Both the position numbers and the translations under genes were made by a program. DNA of 64,000 nt. It comes from Paludibacteraceae bacterium. Its GTDB lineage: Bacteria; Bacteroidota; Bacteroidia; Bacteroidales; Paludibacteraceae. The stretch covers positions 1 through 64,000 of the forward strand of contig JAFZPM010000041.1 in NCBI GenBank assembly GCA_017550335.1, given 5' to 3'. Of this stretch, positions 23,859 through 33,308 are shown piece by piece (positions within the stretch are counted from its first letter, which is position 1; each line of letters begins with the position of its first letter). The notes below the pieces were generated by a model. That model was not told the origin of the DNA. It searched no databases and saw only the letters and a program-made list of their open reading frames with translations.

Positions 23859-24698
23859 ATGAAATATATTGAGGTCCGTTTTTCTTTCTCTTCAGACGAG
23901 GAGTATGTTAAGGATTTGTTATCCAGTGAGTTGGGAGATTTGGGTTTTGAGAGTTTCTCTTCGGATGAGGAGGGTATGGTCGGCTATGTGCAGGCCTCCG
24001 TTTTCGACGAATCCGCTTTGAAGAACGCATTGGCGGACTTCTCCTTCGACCCGAATATCCGCTTCGAGGCTAAGGTCGCGGAGGACAAGGACTGGAACGA
24101 GGAGTGGGAAAAGAACTACTTCCAACCTATCGTCGTCGGCGACGAGTGTGTGGTGCACGGTTCCTTCCATAAGGATGTGCCGCCCGCTAAATACGACATA
24201 GTGATCAACCCTAAGATGGCTTTCGGCACGGGCTACCATGCCACGACAACCCTCATGATGAGGGCGTTGCTCCGCCTCGATGTCGCAGGCAAACGCTTGC
24301 TCGACATGGGTTGCGGAACGGCTATCCTCGCTATCCTCGCCACTAAAAAGGACGCCGCGGAGGTGGTCGGCATCGACATCGACGAATGGGCCTACGAGAA
24401 CGCGAAGGAGAACATCGTCATGAACGGAACGCCTGACATCGAGTTGAGGCTGGGTGGCGCGGAGGCGCTGAAGAGGGAGTCCTTCGATGTAATCTTGGCT
24501 AATATTAACAGAAATATATTGTTGCAGGATATCCGCCATTATGTGGAACGGATGCGGAGCGGTTCCCTCTTGTTCCTGAGTGGTTTCTATGAGTCTGATA
24601 TCCCTGTCATCGAAGCGGAGACGGCTAAGCATGGACTGAGGAAACTCTCCTACGAAATGCAGAACGATTGGGTGGCCGTCCAGTTTGAAAAAGTCTGA
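23859..24698 (+). CDS. prmA: Ribosomal protein L11 methyltransferase
   Basis: 279 aa. After a PrmA-type N-terminal substrate domain, the class I methyltransferase motif LLDMGCGTAILAILATKK binds S-adenosylmethionine. VVGIDIDEWAYENAKEN is motif II, and LANINRNILLQDI carries the family's Asn-Ile-Asn catalytic-loop pattern. WNEEWEKNYFQPIVVGD is also typical of PrmA. It trimethylates ribosomal protein L11. The stop overlaps the next start (TGATG). Confidence 0.95.
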   Translation: MKYIEVRFSFSSDEEYVKDLLSSELGDLGFESFSSDEEGMVGYVQASVFDESALKNALADFSFDPNIRFEAKVAEDKDWNEEWEKNYFQPIVVGDECVVHGSFHKDVPPAKYDIVINPKMAFGTGYHATTTLMMRALLRLDVAGKRLLDMGCGTAILAILATKKDAAEVVGIDIDEWAYENAKENIVMNGTPDIELRLGGAEALKRESFDVILANINRNILLQDIRHYVERMRSGSLLFLSGFYESDIPVIEAETAKHGLRKLSYEMQNDWVAVQFEKV

Positions 24699-27211
24699 TG
24701 TTTAATGTTTTATATAAAAACCTAACTGTTATGATGCAAACAAATTCACAATTGGAGCTTGCCTGTCGGGTGATACGGGAGACAAACTCTAATCTGTTCC
24801 TGACCGGTAAGGCGGGAACGGGTAAGACAACGTTCCTGAAGCGACTGAAGGAGGAGTCGCCTAAACGTATGGTCGTGGTGGCGCCGACGGGCGTGGCGGC
24901 CATCAATGCGGGTGGTGTGACCATCCACTCGTTTTTCCAAATCCCTTTCGGTCCCTATCTGCCTGGACAAAAGAGCCTCTCTAAGGAGGTGAGTAAGCTG
25001 AGAAAGGAAAAACTGAATATCATGCGCACGCTGGACCTGCTGGTGATCGACGAGATCAGTATGGTCCGTGCGGATCTGCTGGACTGCGTCGATGATGTAC
25101 TGCGGAGGGTGCGCCGCTCTTCCTCCCCATTCGGTGGGGTGCAGTTGCTGATGATCGGCGACACGCAACAGCTGACGCCTGTCGTGAAGGATGATGAGTG
25201 GGCCATGCTGCATGATGTCTATGATACACCCTATTTCTTCTCCAGCCGGGCGTTGCGTGGAACGAATTTCGCCTGCGTGGAGCTGAAACAGGTGTTCCGC
25301 CAGGAGGACGAGGCTTTCGTCGCCCTCCTGAACAAGATACGTGACAACCAGGTGGACGACAAGACCCTCGCCGAGCTGAACAAGCGCTATCTTCCTCATT
25401 TCAACCCGGACGATAGCGAGGGCTATATCCGCCTGACCACCCATAATGCGACGGCGCAACGTCTCAATGAATCGAAACTCTCCGCCTTGAAGACGAAGCC
25501 TTACACGTTCAAGGCTAAGATTGAGGGTGTCTTCCCTGAATATGCGTACCCCACGGACGCGGAGCTGGTGCTGAAGGAGAATGCGCAGGTGATGTTCATC
25601 AAGAACGATTCTTCCCCTGAGAAAAGATATTACAACGGGAAGGTCGGTGTGGTGAAAAACATTGACGGTGAGGATATTGTGGTGGAGGACCGCCAAACGG
25701 GTGATCTGATCACCGTGGGCCGTGAGTCGTGGGAGAATGTCCGCTACGAGCTGAACAAAGAGACGAACGAGATAGAGGAGAAGGTGGATGGTGTTTTCGA
25801 GCAATATCCGCTGAAGACGGCTTGGGCTATCACGATCCACAAGAGCCAGGGCCTCACCTTCGAACGTGCCATCATCGATGCCGCCGCTTCGTTCTCGCAT
25901 GGGCAGGTCTACGTGGCCTTGAGCCGCTGTAAACGTTTGGAGGGCATGGTGCTGAGTTCACCCATCTCGCTTGCCGCCATCAGGCATGATAGCCGTGTCG
26001 ACATGTTCAACCAGGAGGCGGAGACGCGTGTGCCGGACAATGATTCTCTCCAGGCCATGCACCGTGATTACTTCGCGCAGCTGGCGGAGGAGCAATTCAC
26101 CTTCAATCCGATATCCATTCCTCTCCATTCCTTGCAACGTCTGATGGCGGAGTCTTTCTCCAAACTATACCCTGCCGTCCTTGCTTCGGTGGATGGGGCG
26201 GTGCCGGAGCTGGAGAGCAAGGTGACCAGTGTCGCGACCCGTTTCGTGGCGCAGGTCCGTGCCATGGCGACGGAGAGCAGTGATGTGGATGCCGATGAGC
26301 GGATCAAGGAACGTACCCAAAAGGCCGCGGCGTATTTCCTCCGTGAGTGCGAGACGATCATATCGCCCGTGCTCTCTTCCTTGGCTTCCGTGCAGACGGA
26401 CAACAAGGAGCTGGCGAAGCACTTCAATGATTTGCTGACCTCCCTGCAGGAGGGGTACGACGAGAAGATGGCGACGTTACGGGCCTGCTCGGAGGGCTTT
26501 GGCGTGAAACGTTACCTGAAGGCGAAGTGCGATGCCCTGTTGGTACGGAAGTCTTCCCAGACGGAGAAGGCGCGGAAGAGCCTGCCTCTTATGGATGATG
26601 TCACGTACCCCGAATTGTACGAGGAGCTGCGGAAGTGGCGCAGGGAGATCGCTGACGATGAGGGTCTTCCCGCATATATGGTCTTGTCCCAAAACGCTCT
26701 GATCGGCATCGCGAATTTCTTGCCGATGAATGAGGAGGAACTCCTGATGGTCCGTGGCATGGGTAAGCAGAAGGTGCGTACGTACGGGGAGGAGATCATC
26801 TCCATCGTGCAGGCGTGTATGGACCAATACGGATACCAAAGGTCATCCCTGTTGGACGATTTTGCCACTAATGCGTCTGCCTCGTCGAAGAAGGCTGGCA
26901 AGAAGAAGAGGATGGTCGGTGAGACGTTCGCCATCACGCTGAACCTCTTCCGACAGGGGAAGACGGTGAAGGAGATCGCCGAGGAGCGTGGCTTGGTGGA
27001 GAGCACCATCGAGTCTCATTTGCTCTATTGTGTGGAACATGACGAACTGGACGCTGAGGAGGTCTGTCCTCCGGAACGTTTGAATGAGGTGCGCTCGTTT
27101 GTCCGCAACCATCCCGACATGGGAGTCGGTGACCTGCGCAAGGAGTGTGGCGAGAAGTACTCTTGGGCGGAGATACGGCTGGCGTTGCTCGAGAGAAAAA
27201 CTTTTCCCTGA
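24698..27211 (+). CDS. PIF1-like helicase with HRDC and helix-turn-helix domains
   Basis: 837 aa if the coupled ATG at 24698 is used; ATG at 24731 (MMQTNSQLELA) is equally reasonable. It is a superfamily 1B helicase: Walker A TGKAGTGKTTFL near 37-47, Walker B LLVIDEISMV, GDTQQLTPV, and C-terminal TIHKSQGLTFERAI with VALSRCKRLEG. A Gln/Glu-rich spacer region follows, then an HRDC domain (~640-715, FLPMNEEELLMVRGMGKQKV) and an RQC/HTH_40-like domain (~750-835, LFRQGKTVKEIAEERGLVES). This fusion joins PIF1-type unwinding to RecQ-type DNA-binding modules. Likely roles are G-quadruplex or replication-fork processing. Confidence 0.93.
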   Translation: MFNVLYKNLTVMMQTNSQLELACRVIRETNSNLFLTGKAGTGKTTFLKRLKEESPKRMVVVAPTGVAAINAGGVTIHSFFQIPFGPYLPGQKSLSKEVSKLRKEKLNIMRTLDLLVIDEISMVRADLLDCVDDVLRRVRRSSSPFGGVQLLMIGDTQQLTPVVKDDEWAMLHDVYDTPYFFSSRALRGTNFACVELKQVFRQEDEAFVALLNKIRDNQVDDKTLAELNKRYLPHFNPDDSEGYIRLTTHNATAQRLNESKLSALKTKPYTFKAKIEGVFPEYAYPTDAELVLKENAQVMFIKNDSSPEKRYYNGKVGVVKNIDGEDIVVEDRQTGDLITVGRESWENVRYELNKETNEIEEKVDGVFEQYPLKTAWAITIHKSQGLTFERAIIDAAASFSHGQVYVALSRCKRLEGMVLSSPISLAAIRHDSRVDMFNQEAETRVPDNDSLQAMHRDYFAQLAEEQFTFNPISIPLHSLQRLMAESFSKLYPAVLASVDGAVPELESKVTSVATRFVAQVRAMATESSDVDADERIKERTQKAAAYFLRECETIISPVLSSLASVQTDNKELAKHFNDLLTSLQEGYDEKMATLRACSEGFGVKRYLKAKCDALLVRKSSQTEKARKSLPLMDDVTYPELYEELRKWRREIADDEGLPAYMVLSQNALIGIANFLPMNEEELLMVRGMGKQKVRTYGEEIISIVQACMDQYGYQRSSLLDDFATNASASSKKAGKKKRMVGETFAITLNLFRQGKTVKEIAEERGLVESTIESHLLYCVEHDELDAEEVCPPERLNEVRSFVRNHPDMGVGDLRKECGEKYSWAEIRLALLERKTFP

Positions 27212-27232
27212 ATCGTGAAGTATGGGCTTGTT

Positions 27233-27448
27233 GCTGAGGATGTTAAGGTTCTGTAACATTGTGAAGCCTGCGCTTTAGTCTTCCCTGCGGATCGCTTGCA
27301 GATTCCAAGATTTTTTCTAAAATTTGTAACGAAGTTGCGCATGTTTAAGGCAATGGTATTTGTTTTATTTTTGTATTTGTAATATATTAATAATCAATAA
27401 AATGCGTAGCGTTTTTGTTTTAAAATCAATTCAATCAATTGGTAGAGA
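27233..27448. repeat. Left flanking direct repeat of the defence island (leader of hsdM)
   Basis: This stretch aligns with 36508-36727. The best part, 27280-27344, matches 36556-36620 at about 61 of 65 positions. Shorter matches occur on both sides and continue to the start codon (AATTCAATCAATTGGT here, AATTCAACCAATAGGTT there). Within it TTGCGCAT (27335-27342) can pair with ATGCGTAG (27402-27409) using two G-U pairs. A TATTTTTG octamer at 27366-27373 could be a -7 box for hsdM. It is non-coding. Confidence 0.85.
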
Positions 27449-29371
27449 ATGATCAACATACGAAAACTTGAAGCCGAACTGTGGGAGTCGGCAGATCTTT
27501 TGAGACAAGGTAGTAAACTGACGAGCAGCCAGTATTGTATGCCTGTGCTTGCCCTGCTATTCCTGCGCTATGCCTACAGCCGCTATAAGATGGTTGAGGC
27601 AGAGATCTTGGAGAATCGTCCTAGTCGTGGTGGCCGGGTAATGCCTGTGGAACCAAGTGATTTCTCTGCCAAGAGTGCGCTATACCTCCCTCGTGAGGCT
27701 CAGTTCGATTATTTGGTGAATCTGCCTGACAATGTCGTGTCTGCTGGATTGAAGACCAAGGACGGACAGGAAATCAACTCCATGGGCGAGGCTGTGAATA
27801 ATGCCATGCAACTGGTGGAAGACCAGAGCGAACAGTTGACGGGCGTACTTCCTAAAACCTATACAATGTTTGCTGACGACTTGTTGCGCGAATTACTTCG
27901 CATCTTCAACAACAAGACCATTGACGAGGTGGGTGGTGACATTATCGGACGCATTTATGAATATTTCCTTTCGAAGTTTGCCAAGGCTGTCGCATCAGAT
28001 GATGGGGTATTCTTCACTCCAAAGTCACTTGTAAAGATGCTTGTAAATGTGCTGGAGCCTTCGCAAGGCATAATGCTCGATCCTGCTTGTGGCTCAGGTG
28101 GTATGTTTGTGCAGACGGGTGACTTCGTGAATGCGGCTGGCATGAACGCCAATACCAATATGACCTTCTACGGACAGGAGAAGGTGGAGTATAACGCCCA
28201 GCTCTGCTTAATGAACATGGCTGTTCATGGATTGAACGGGCGAATCATTTCTGGCGATGAAGCCAACTCCTTCTACCACGATGCCCATAACCTCGCAGGC
28301 AAATGCGACTATGTGATGGCCAATCCACCTTTCAACGTGGATAAGGTAAAAGCCGAGTCGACTTCTGCGGCAGGTCGCCTCCCCTTTGGACTGCCAGGCG
28401 TTAATGCAAAAACGAAAGAAATAGGCAATGCCAACTATTTGTGGATTAGCTATTTCTATGCCTACCTGAACGATCATGGACGCGCAGGCTTCGTGATGGC
28501 AAGTTCGGCTACAGACAGCTCCAATAAGGATCGCGACATACGTGAGAAGTTGGTGCGTACGGGCGATGTGGATGTCATGGTGAGCGTGGGCAACAACTTC
28601 TTCTACACGCTATCGTTGCCTTGCTCGTTATGGTTCTTCGACCGCAATAAAAACGAAGCAATCCGTGACAAAGTGCTCTTTATCGATGCCCGCAACTACT
28701 ATACTGTTGTTGACCGCACGTTGAACGAGTGGACAGAGTGGCAGCTCCGTAATCTGCAGGCCATTGTGCATCTCTATCGTGGGGAGAGGGAAAAGTATCA
28801 GCAACTCCTGTCGGACTACAATAAAGCCATTGACGAAGCCCTTGCCGCTTTGAATGACGAAGCCCAGCCCTTTAGCGAGCTAATAGATGAAGATACGCGT
28901 GGCCGTTTCTGGGAGGTGATGGACTGGAACAATCATGCCGGGCGCGATTATACTGAATTGGAACAGAGACTTGATGCTCAAATTAACCAAACTAAAATGT
29001 TCATCAAGTCTGCCGAATCCTTGATTGAGAAACGCAAAGTCAAGGCTATGCGACAGGCTGGCGAATCATTCTGTAATGCGCTTTCCGATATTTTGAACAT
29101 CATAAACGAGTACGAATGGCTCACCTCGAAGTTTGGCGACGGAGAATACATCGATGTCCTCGGACTCTGTAAGATTGCCACCATTCAAGAGATAGAAGAG
29201 AAGAACTATTCTCTGACTCCCGGCGCCTACGTGGGCGTTGCCGAACAGGAGGATGATGGTGTGAATTTCCATGAGCGTATGAACGAGATTCATGCTGAGT
29301 TGGCACAACTGAACAAAGAAGCCAATGTGCTGATGGATGAAATACAAAAGGCGTGGGAGGAACTGAAATGA
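27449..29371 (+). CDS. hsdM: Type I restriction-modification methyltransferase subunit
   Basis: 640 aa. The N-terminal helical domain (~1-150) is followed by the adenine-N6 methyltransferase core. SAM-binding motif I DPACGSGG is at 211-218 and catalytic motif IV NPPF at 292-295. HsdM with HsdS methylates host DNA at the target sequence. The C-terminal ~150 residues form the coiled-coil region that docks on HsdS. It is longer than the classical ~500-aa HsdM and similar to other Bacteroidetes members. The stop overlaps the fic start (ATGA), so translation is coupled. The leader belongs to the flanking direct repeat. Confidence 0.96.
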   Translation: MINIRKLEAELWESADLLRQGSKLTSSQYCMPVLALLFLRYAYSRYKMVEAEILENRPSRGGRVMPVEPSDFSAKSALYLPREAQFDYLVNLPDNVVSAGLKTKDGQEINSMGEAVNNAMQLVEDQSEQLTGVLPKTYTMFADDLLRELLRIFNNKTIDEVGGDIIGRIYEYFLSKFAKAVASDDGVFFTPKSLVKMLVNVLEPSQGIMLDPACGSGGMFVQTGDFVNAAGMNANTNMTFYGQEKVEYNAQLCLMNMAVHGLNGRIISGDEANSFYHDAHNLAGKCDYVMANPPFNVDKVKAESTSAAGRLPFGLPGVNAKTKEIGNANYLWISYFYAYLNDHGRAGFVMASSATDSSNKDRDIREKLVRTGDVDVMVSVGNNFFYTLSLPCSLWFFDRNKNEAIRDKVLFIDARNYYTVVDRTLNEWTEWQLRNLQAIVHLYRGEREKYQQLLSDYNKAIDEALAALNDEAQPFSELIDEDTRGRFWEVMDWNNHAGRDYTELEQRLDAQINQTKMFIKSAESLIEKRKVKAMRQAGESFCNALSDILNIINEYEWLTSKFGDGEYIDVLGLCKIATIQEIEEKNYSLTPGAYVGVAEQEDDGVNFHERMNEIHAELAQLNKEANVLMDEIQKAWEELK

Positions 29372-30282
29372 GCAAGAAGTCAATCAGATTCTACAATGAC
29401 CATGAGGTTCGTGCAGTTTGGGATGACGAGCAGAATAAATGGTGGTTCTCTGCGGTTGACATTGTGGGCGCAGTGAATGATGAATCAGACTACAAGAAAT
29501 GCCGCAACTATTGGAAATACCTGAAGGGCAAGATGGCCAAGGACGGGGTTCAACTGGTTAGTGTCACTAACCACTTCAAATTCGAGGCTCCTGATGGTAA
29601 GCAACGTGCCGCTGATGCATTGGATGCCGAATGTGTACAGACATTAGCAAAGCACTATCCAAACAATCGTGCCAGTGCTTTCCTCGACTGGTTTGTGTAT
29701 AGCGACAACACCATTGACGGACAGAGCAAGAAGAAAGCATACACCCTCGTTGAGAGTGGCTTGTTAGAAACACTGAAGCCTGGTACTGTCAAAGCTCTCC
29801 AGCAGATTCATGCCTACCTCTTTGGTGGATTATATGATTTTGCAGGCAAGATTCGCACCAAGACTATTTCAAAAGGAAATACTATCTTTTGTCTGGCAGA
29901 ACACCTACATCAGAACCTGAAGACTATCGAACAGATGCCTGAGACGACATTTGATGAGATAGTAGATAAGTATGTGGAGATGAATGTGGCCCATCCTTTT
30001 ATGGAAGGCAATGGTCGCTCTACACGTATCTGGCTTGACTTGATTTTCAAGAAGCAGCTGAAGATGTGTGTTGACTGGAGCAAGATTAACAAAAAAGACT
30101 ATCTGGATGCCATGGTTGCAAGTCAAATGAACAGTACCAGAATCCGCGAACTGCTGAAACAGGCACTGACTGACCGCATTGACGATCGCGAAATCTTCAT
30201 GAAGGGTATCGACTATTCCTACTACTATGAGCAGGAGGATGGTGCAGAAGTAGTTGAAGAAAGAAAGGAGGGGTTGGCATGA
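29368..30282 (+). CDS. Fic-domain protein with BRO-like N-terminal domain, embedded in the type I locus
   Basis: 304 aa from the ATG at 29368, which overlaps the hsdM stop. Residues ~5-112 resemble the BRO/DinD-like domain (RFYNDHEVRAVWDDEQNKWW, YWKYLKGKMAKDG, LAKHYPNNRASAFLDWF). Residues ~140-300 form a Fic domain with the complete motif H209-PFMEGNGRSTR-220, so AMP-transfer or related activity is possible. It ends in an ATGA overlap with hsdS. Tight coupling to M and S indicates a role in the system, for example modifying a subunit or acting as a toxin released when the system is disturbed. That role is inferred. Confidence 0.93.
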   Translation: MSKKSIRFYNDHEVRAVWDDEQNKWWFSAVDIVGAVNDESDYKKCRNYWKYLKGKMAKDGVQLVSVTNHFKFEAPDGKQRAADALDAECVQTLAKHYPNNRASAFLDWFVYSDNTIDGQSKKKAYTLVESGLLETLKPGTVKALQQIHAYLFGGLYDFAGKIRTKTISKGNTIFCLAEHLHQNLKTIEQMPETTFDEIVDKYVEMNVAHPFMEGNGRSTRIWLDLIFKKQLKMCVDWSKINKKDYLDAMVASQMNSTRIRELLKQALTDRIDDREIFMKGIDYSYYYEQEDGAEVVEERKEGLA

Positions 30283-31505
30283 GTGAGTGGAAACGATACA
30301 AACTTAGTGATATTGCATCCCTTAGCAATGGCATTAACTTTGATAAGTCTGCATACACTTCTGGGGTAAAACTTATTGGTGTCGCTGATTTCAAAGATAG
30401 AATCTATCCAGATTATAATTCTCTTCAAGAGGTTGATTCTAAGGTGGTAAGAAAATGTGATTACTTAGAGAGAGGTGATGTCGTGTTTGTACGTTCCAAT
30501 GGAAACAAGGAATTGGTTGGTAGATGTATGATGATAGACCAAGATATTCCTGTTACATATTCTGGTTTTTGCATTAAGTTACGCTTGATGGATAAAAGCT
30601 TTTTTGAGCCAATCTTTTTCAACTATTTATTCAGAACGAGACAATTCAGAAAGGCAATGACAGGAACCGCTGTTGGTGCGAATATACAGAATCTTAGTCA
30701 ATCAAGATTGGGTAATTGTGAGGTTTGTGTACCCAACATCGAAGAACAAAGAGAAATCGCCACCATTCTCTCCCGCTACGACTCCCTAATAGAGAACTAT
30801 CAGAAGCAGATAAAGCTATTGGAGGAAGCAGCGCAGCGACTCTATAAGGAATGGTTCGTTGACCTCCATTTCCCTGGGCACGAGAAGACAAAGATTGTGG
30901 ATGGAGTGCCTGAGGGGTGGGAGAAGAAGAAAATTTCGGAAGTCTGTGAAACAATAGGCGGAGGTACACCATCAACTAAAAATATTGAATATTACGAAGG
31001 CGGAACTATTAGTTGGGTAACACCCACTGACATTACACGAAAAAATAGTTTGTGTTTATTAAGTACAGAGAAAAAAATCACAAAAGAAGGGCTTATCCAT
31101 AGCTCAGCAAAGATGTTACCATCAGAGACCATCTTGATGACAAGTAGAGCAAGTGTCGGCTATTTTGGAATATGTGATTTTGAAGTATGTACGAATCAAG
31201 GCTTTATTTCATGTGTTCCTTTTGAGAAAGATTTTCAGATGTATCTTTTGTACAATTTGATGAATAGAGTCGAAGAAATTAGAATCAAAGCTGGAGGTTC
31301 TACATATCTAGAGATTAGCAAGAGTGTCTTTCGCAATTTTGACATAATCTGTCCTACTCAAAACGTCATAAAAGAATTTCAGGGCAAAGCCCATCCCCTT
31401 CTTGAAAGAACAAGAATTATAGCTAAGCAAATCCGCCTCCTCACCGAAGCCCGCGACCGTTTGCTTCCCAAACTGATGAGTGGAGAAATAGAATGTAAAC
31501 AATAA
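30279..31505 (+). CDS. hsdS: Type I restriction-modification specificity subunit
   Basis: 408 aa with the expected two target-recognition domains. TRD1 is at ~1-150 (KLSDIASLSNGINFDKSA, AVGANIQNLSQSRLGNCEV). The central conserved helical spacer is at ~150-195 (EEQREIATILSRYDSLIENY). TRD2 is at ~210-375 (ISEVCETIGGGTPSTKN), and a second conserved helix ends LTEARDRLLPKLMSGEIE. Each TRD reads half of a bipartite DNA target. The TRDs are visibly more AT-rich than the spacer, as usual for exchanged recognition domains. No second, partial hsdS or recombinase gene for phase switching is present nearby. Confidence 0.95.
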   Translation: MSEWKRYKLSDIASLSNGINFDKSAYTSGVKLIGVADFKDRIYPDYNSLQEVDSKVVRKCDYLERGDVVFVRSNGNKELVGRCMMIDQDIPVTYSGFCIKLRLMDKSFFEPIFFNYLFRTRQFRKAMTGTAVGANIQNLSQSRLGNCEVCVPNIEEQREIATILSRYDSLIENYQKQIKLLEEAAQRLYKEWFVDLHFPGHEKTKIVDGVPEGWEKKKISEVCETIGGGTPSTKNIEYYEGGTISWVTPTDITRKNSLCLLSTEKKITKEGLIHSSAKMLPSETILMTSRASVGYFGICDFEVCTNQGFISCVPFEKDFQMYLLYNLMNRVEEIRIKAGGSTYLEISKSVFRNFDIICPTQNVIKEFQGKAHPLLERTRIIAKQIRLLTEARDRLLPKLMSGEIECKQ

Positions 31506-31516
31506 AACTAAATTAT

Positions 31517-33223
31517 ATGAAAAAAGAAAAATTAACAACAAGTAATCAAATCCTTATTCAAAGTATTATTGAAAAAGAATTTAATGAAAACAAAGGAACC
31601 TATAAAGATGAAAACTCTTATTTCGAATTTTTTTCTGCCAATCAGATATTGAAAAATCTTAATTTGAGTGATGATCAATTAACTAGTGGAATTGTTGGAG
31701 GAGGAAATGATGGAGGGTGTGATGCTATTTATGTGCTTTTGGATGGAGAGGCAATAACATCAGATCAGTTGGCTACTTTGAAAGTTAATAAGGGTTCTGT
31801 CCTAGAAATTATAATAATTCAAGCTAAAGAACAGATTGGTTTTGGAGAAGATTCCATTTTAAAGCTCAAATCAACTTCCGAAAACCTATTAGAACAGAAT
31901 TGTAGTAATGAAAGTTATAAAGGTCGTTATAATGAGGATGTTCTGGAAAGTTTTAAACTATTTAGAGATATGATTATGACCTTTATAACAAGTCAAATTC
32001 AAATTTCTATTAAATTTTTTTATTCGACTTTAGCTGTCGGAGATATTCATCCAAATGTTATTTTTCAAAAAGACGAACTAATAAATAAAGTAAAAGAAAT
32101 ATATCCAACAGCAAAGGTTGAGTTTGTTTTTGTAGATGCTGATGCCTTGATGGCTTTTTATAATAAAGATATTGACTATGTTGGAATACTAAGTCTTTCT
32201 GAAAACCCAATTTCTTTAGGTGCTAACGATTATATTACATTGATAAATCTATCAAATTATTATCATTTTATAACAGATGAAAATGGTTATTTAAGATATA
32301 GTATATTTGAATCAAATGTCAGAGATTATCAAGGCCAAAATAGTGTGAATTCAAGTATTGCATCCACTTTATCTGAACAGAACTCTGAAGCAGACTTTTG
32401 GTGGTTAAATAATGGTGTAACAATTATTGCTGAAGAATTAAGACCAATTACGACAAAATCTCTCGAAATAAGAAACCCTTCGGTTGTTAATGGTCTGCAA
32501 ACGTCGAGAGAAATTTACAACTATTTTTCTAGAGATATAGGTCGTTTAGAGAAAGAAAAACGCAATGTTCTTGTGAGGATTATTTGTCCCAAAGAAGAAA
32601 GTTCTAGAGATAAAGTCATTTTTGCCACGAACAATCAGACTACAATTCCAAAATATTCATTAAGGGTAACAGATAAAATTCATTTTCAAATAGAGGGCTA
32701 TTTTAAGTCCAAAGGGCTATATTATGATAGACGAAAAAACTATTATAAGAATAGAAATAAGAAAAGGTCTGATATTATTGGGGTTCCCTTTTTGGCTCAA
32801 TGCTTAATTACTCTGGTTTTAAAGAAACCCGATTATGCGAGGGCTAGACCTTCAACATTACTTACAGACGACACCACGTATCATTCGTTATATGAAGAAG
32901 CTCCTAATCTAGAGTCATATTTCAAAGTTGCAAAAATCGGCAAAATAGTAAAGTCGAATGTGACTTTGTCAGATAACCTTGAGCGGTCTGAAAAAAGTGA
33001 CATCTTATTCTATGTTATTTATGCAGTCGTAGCTAAAAGGTTGAAAACAAATGATATTACTTTGGACATTCTTAAAGATTTTGATTGTGAAACACTTTCG
33101 GATGATGAAATAAACGAAAGTAAAAATTTAGTATATGATTTATATAAGAAAGAAGGCGGCAATAGTAGAGTTGCAAAGAGCTCTTCGTTTATTAATAAGT
33201 TAATAGATGAGTTAAATCTTTAG
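31517..33223 (+). CDS. AIPR-family (abortive infection phage resistance) protein
   Basis: 568 aa, starting 11 nt after hsdS. AIPR signatures are visible: FWWLNNGVTII near 294, NPSVVNGLQTS near 321 and FATNNQTTIPKYSL near 370. The N-terminal ~110 residues have a nuclease-like pattern, GGGNDGGCDAIYV with Asp69 followed by IIIIQAKEQ with Gln102-Ala-Lys104, comparable to D-(E/Q)xK endonuclease folds. That comparison is inferred. The gene is far more AT-rich than hsdM and hsdR on either side, so it was probably inserted separately. Related proteins occur in phage-defence loci; the mechanism is not established. Confidence 0.9.
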   Translation: MKKEKLTTSNQILIQSIIEKEFNENKGTYKDENSYFEFFSANQILKNLNLSDDQLTSGIVGGGNDGGCDAIYVLLDGEAITSDQLATLKVNKGSVLEIIIIQAKEQIGFGEDSILKLKSTSENLLEQNCSNESYKGRYNEDVLESFKLFRDMIMTFITSQIQISIKFFYSTLAVGDIHPNVIFQKDELINKVKEIYPTAKVEFVFVDADALMAFYNKDIDYVGILSLSENPISLGANDYITLINLSNYYHFITDENGYLRYSIFESNVRDYQGQNSVNSSIASTLSEQNSEADFWWLNNGVTIIAEELRPITTKSLEIRNPSVVNGLQTSREIYNYFSRDIGRLEKEKRNVLVRIICPKEESSRDKVIFATNNQTTIPKYSLRVTDKIHFQIEGYFKSKGLYYDRRKNYYKNRNKKRSDIIGVPFLAQCLITLVLKKPDYARARPSTLLTDDTTYHSLYEEAPNLESYFKVAKIGKIVKSNVTLSDNLERSEKSDILFYVIYAVVAKRLKTNDITLDILKDFDCETLSDDEINESKNLVYDLYKKEGGNSRVAKSSSFINKLIDELNL

Positions 33224-33308
33224 GACTATCTTTTTGGGGAGTTACGCTAATAGATTTTCAATCTTTTAATCCTAAATAATTTTAATTTCAGTATCGCTAC
33301 TGATATAA

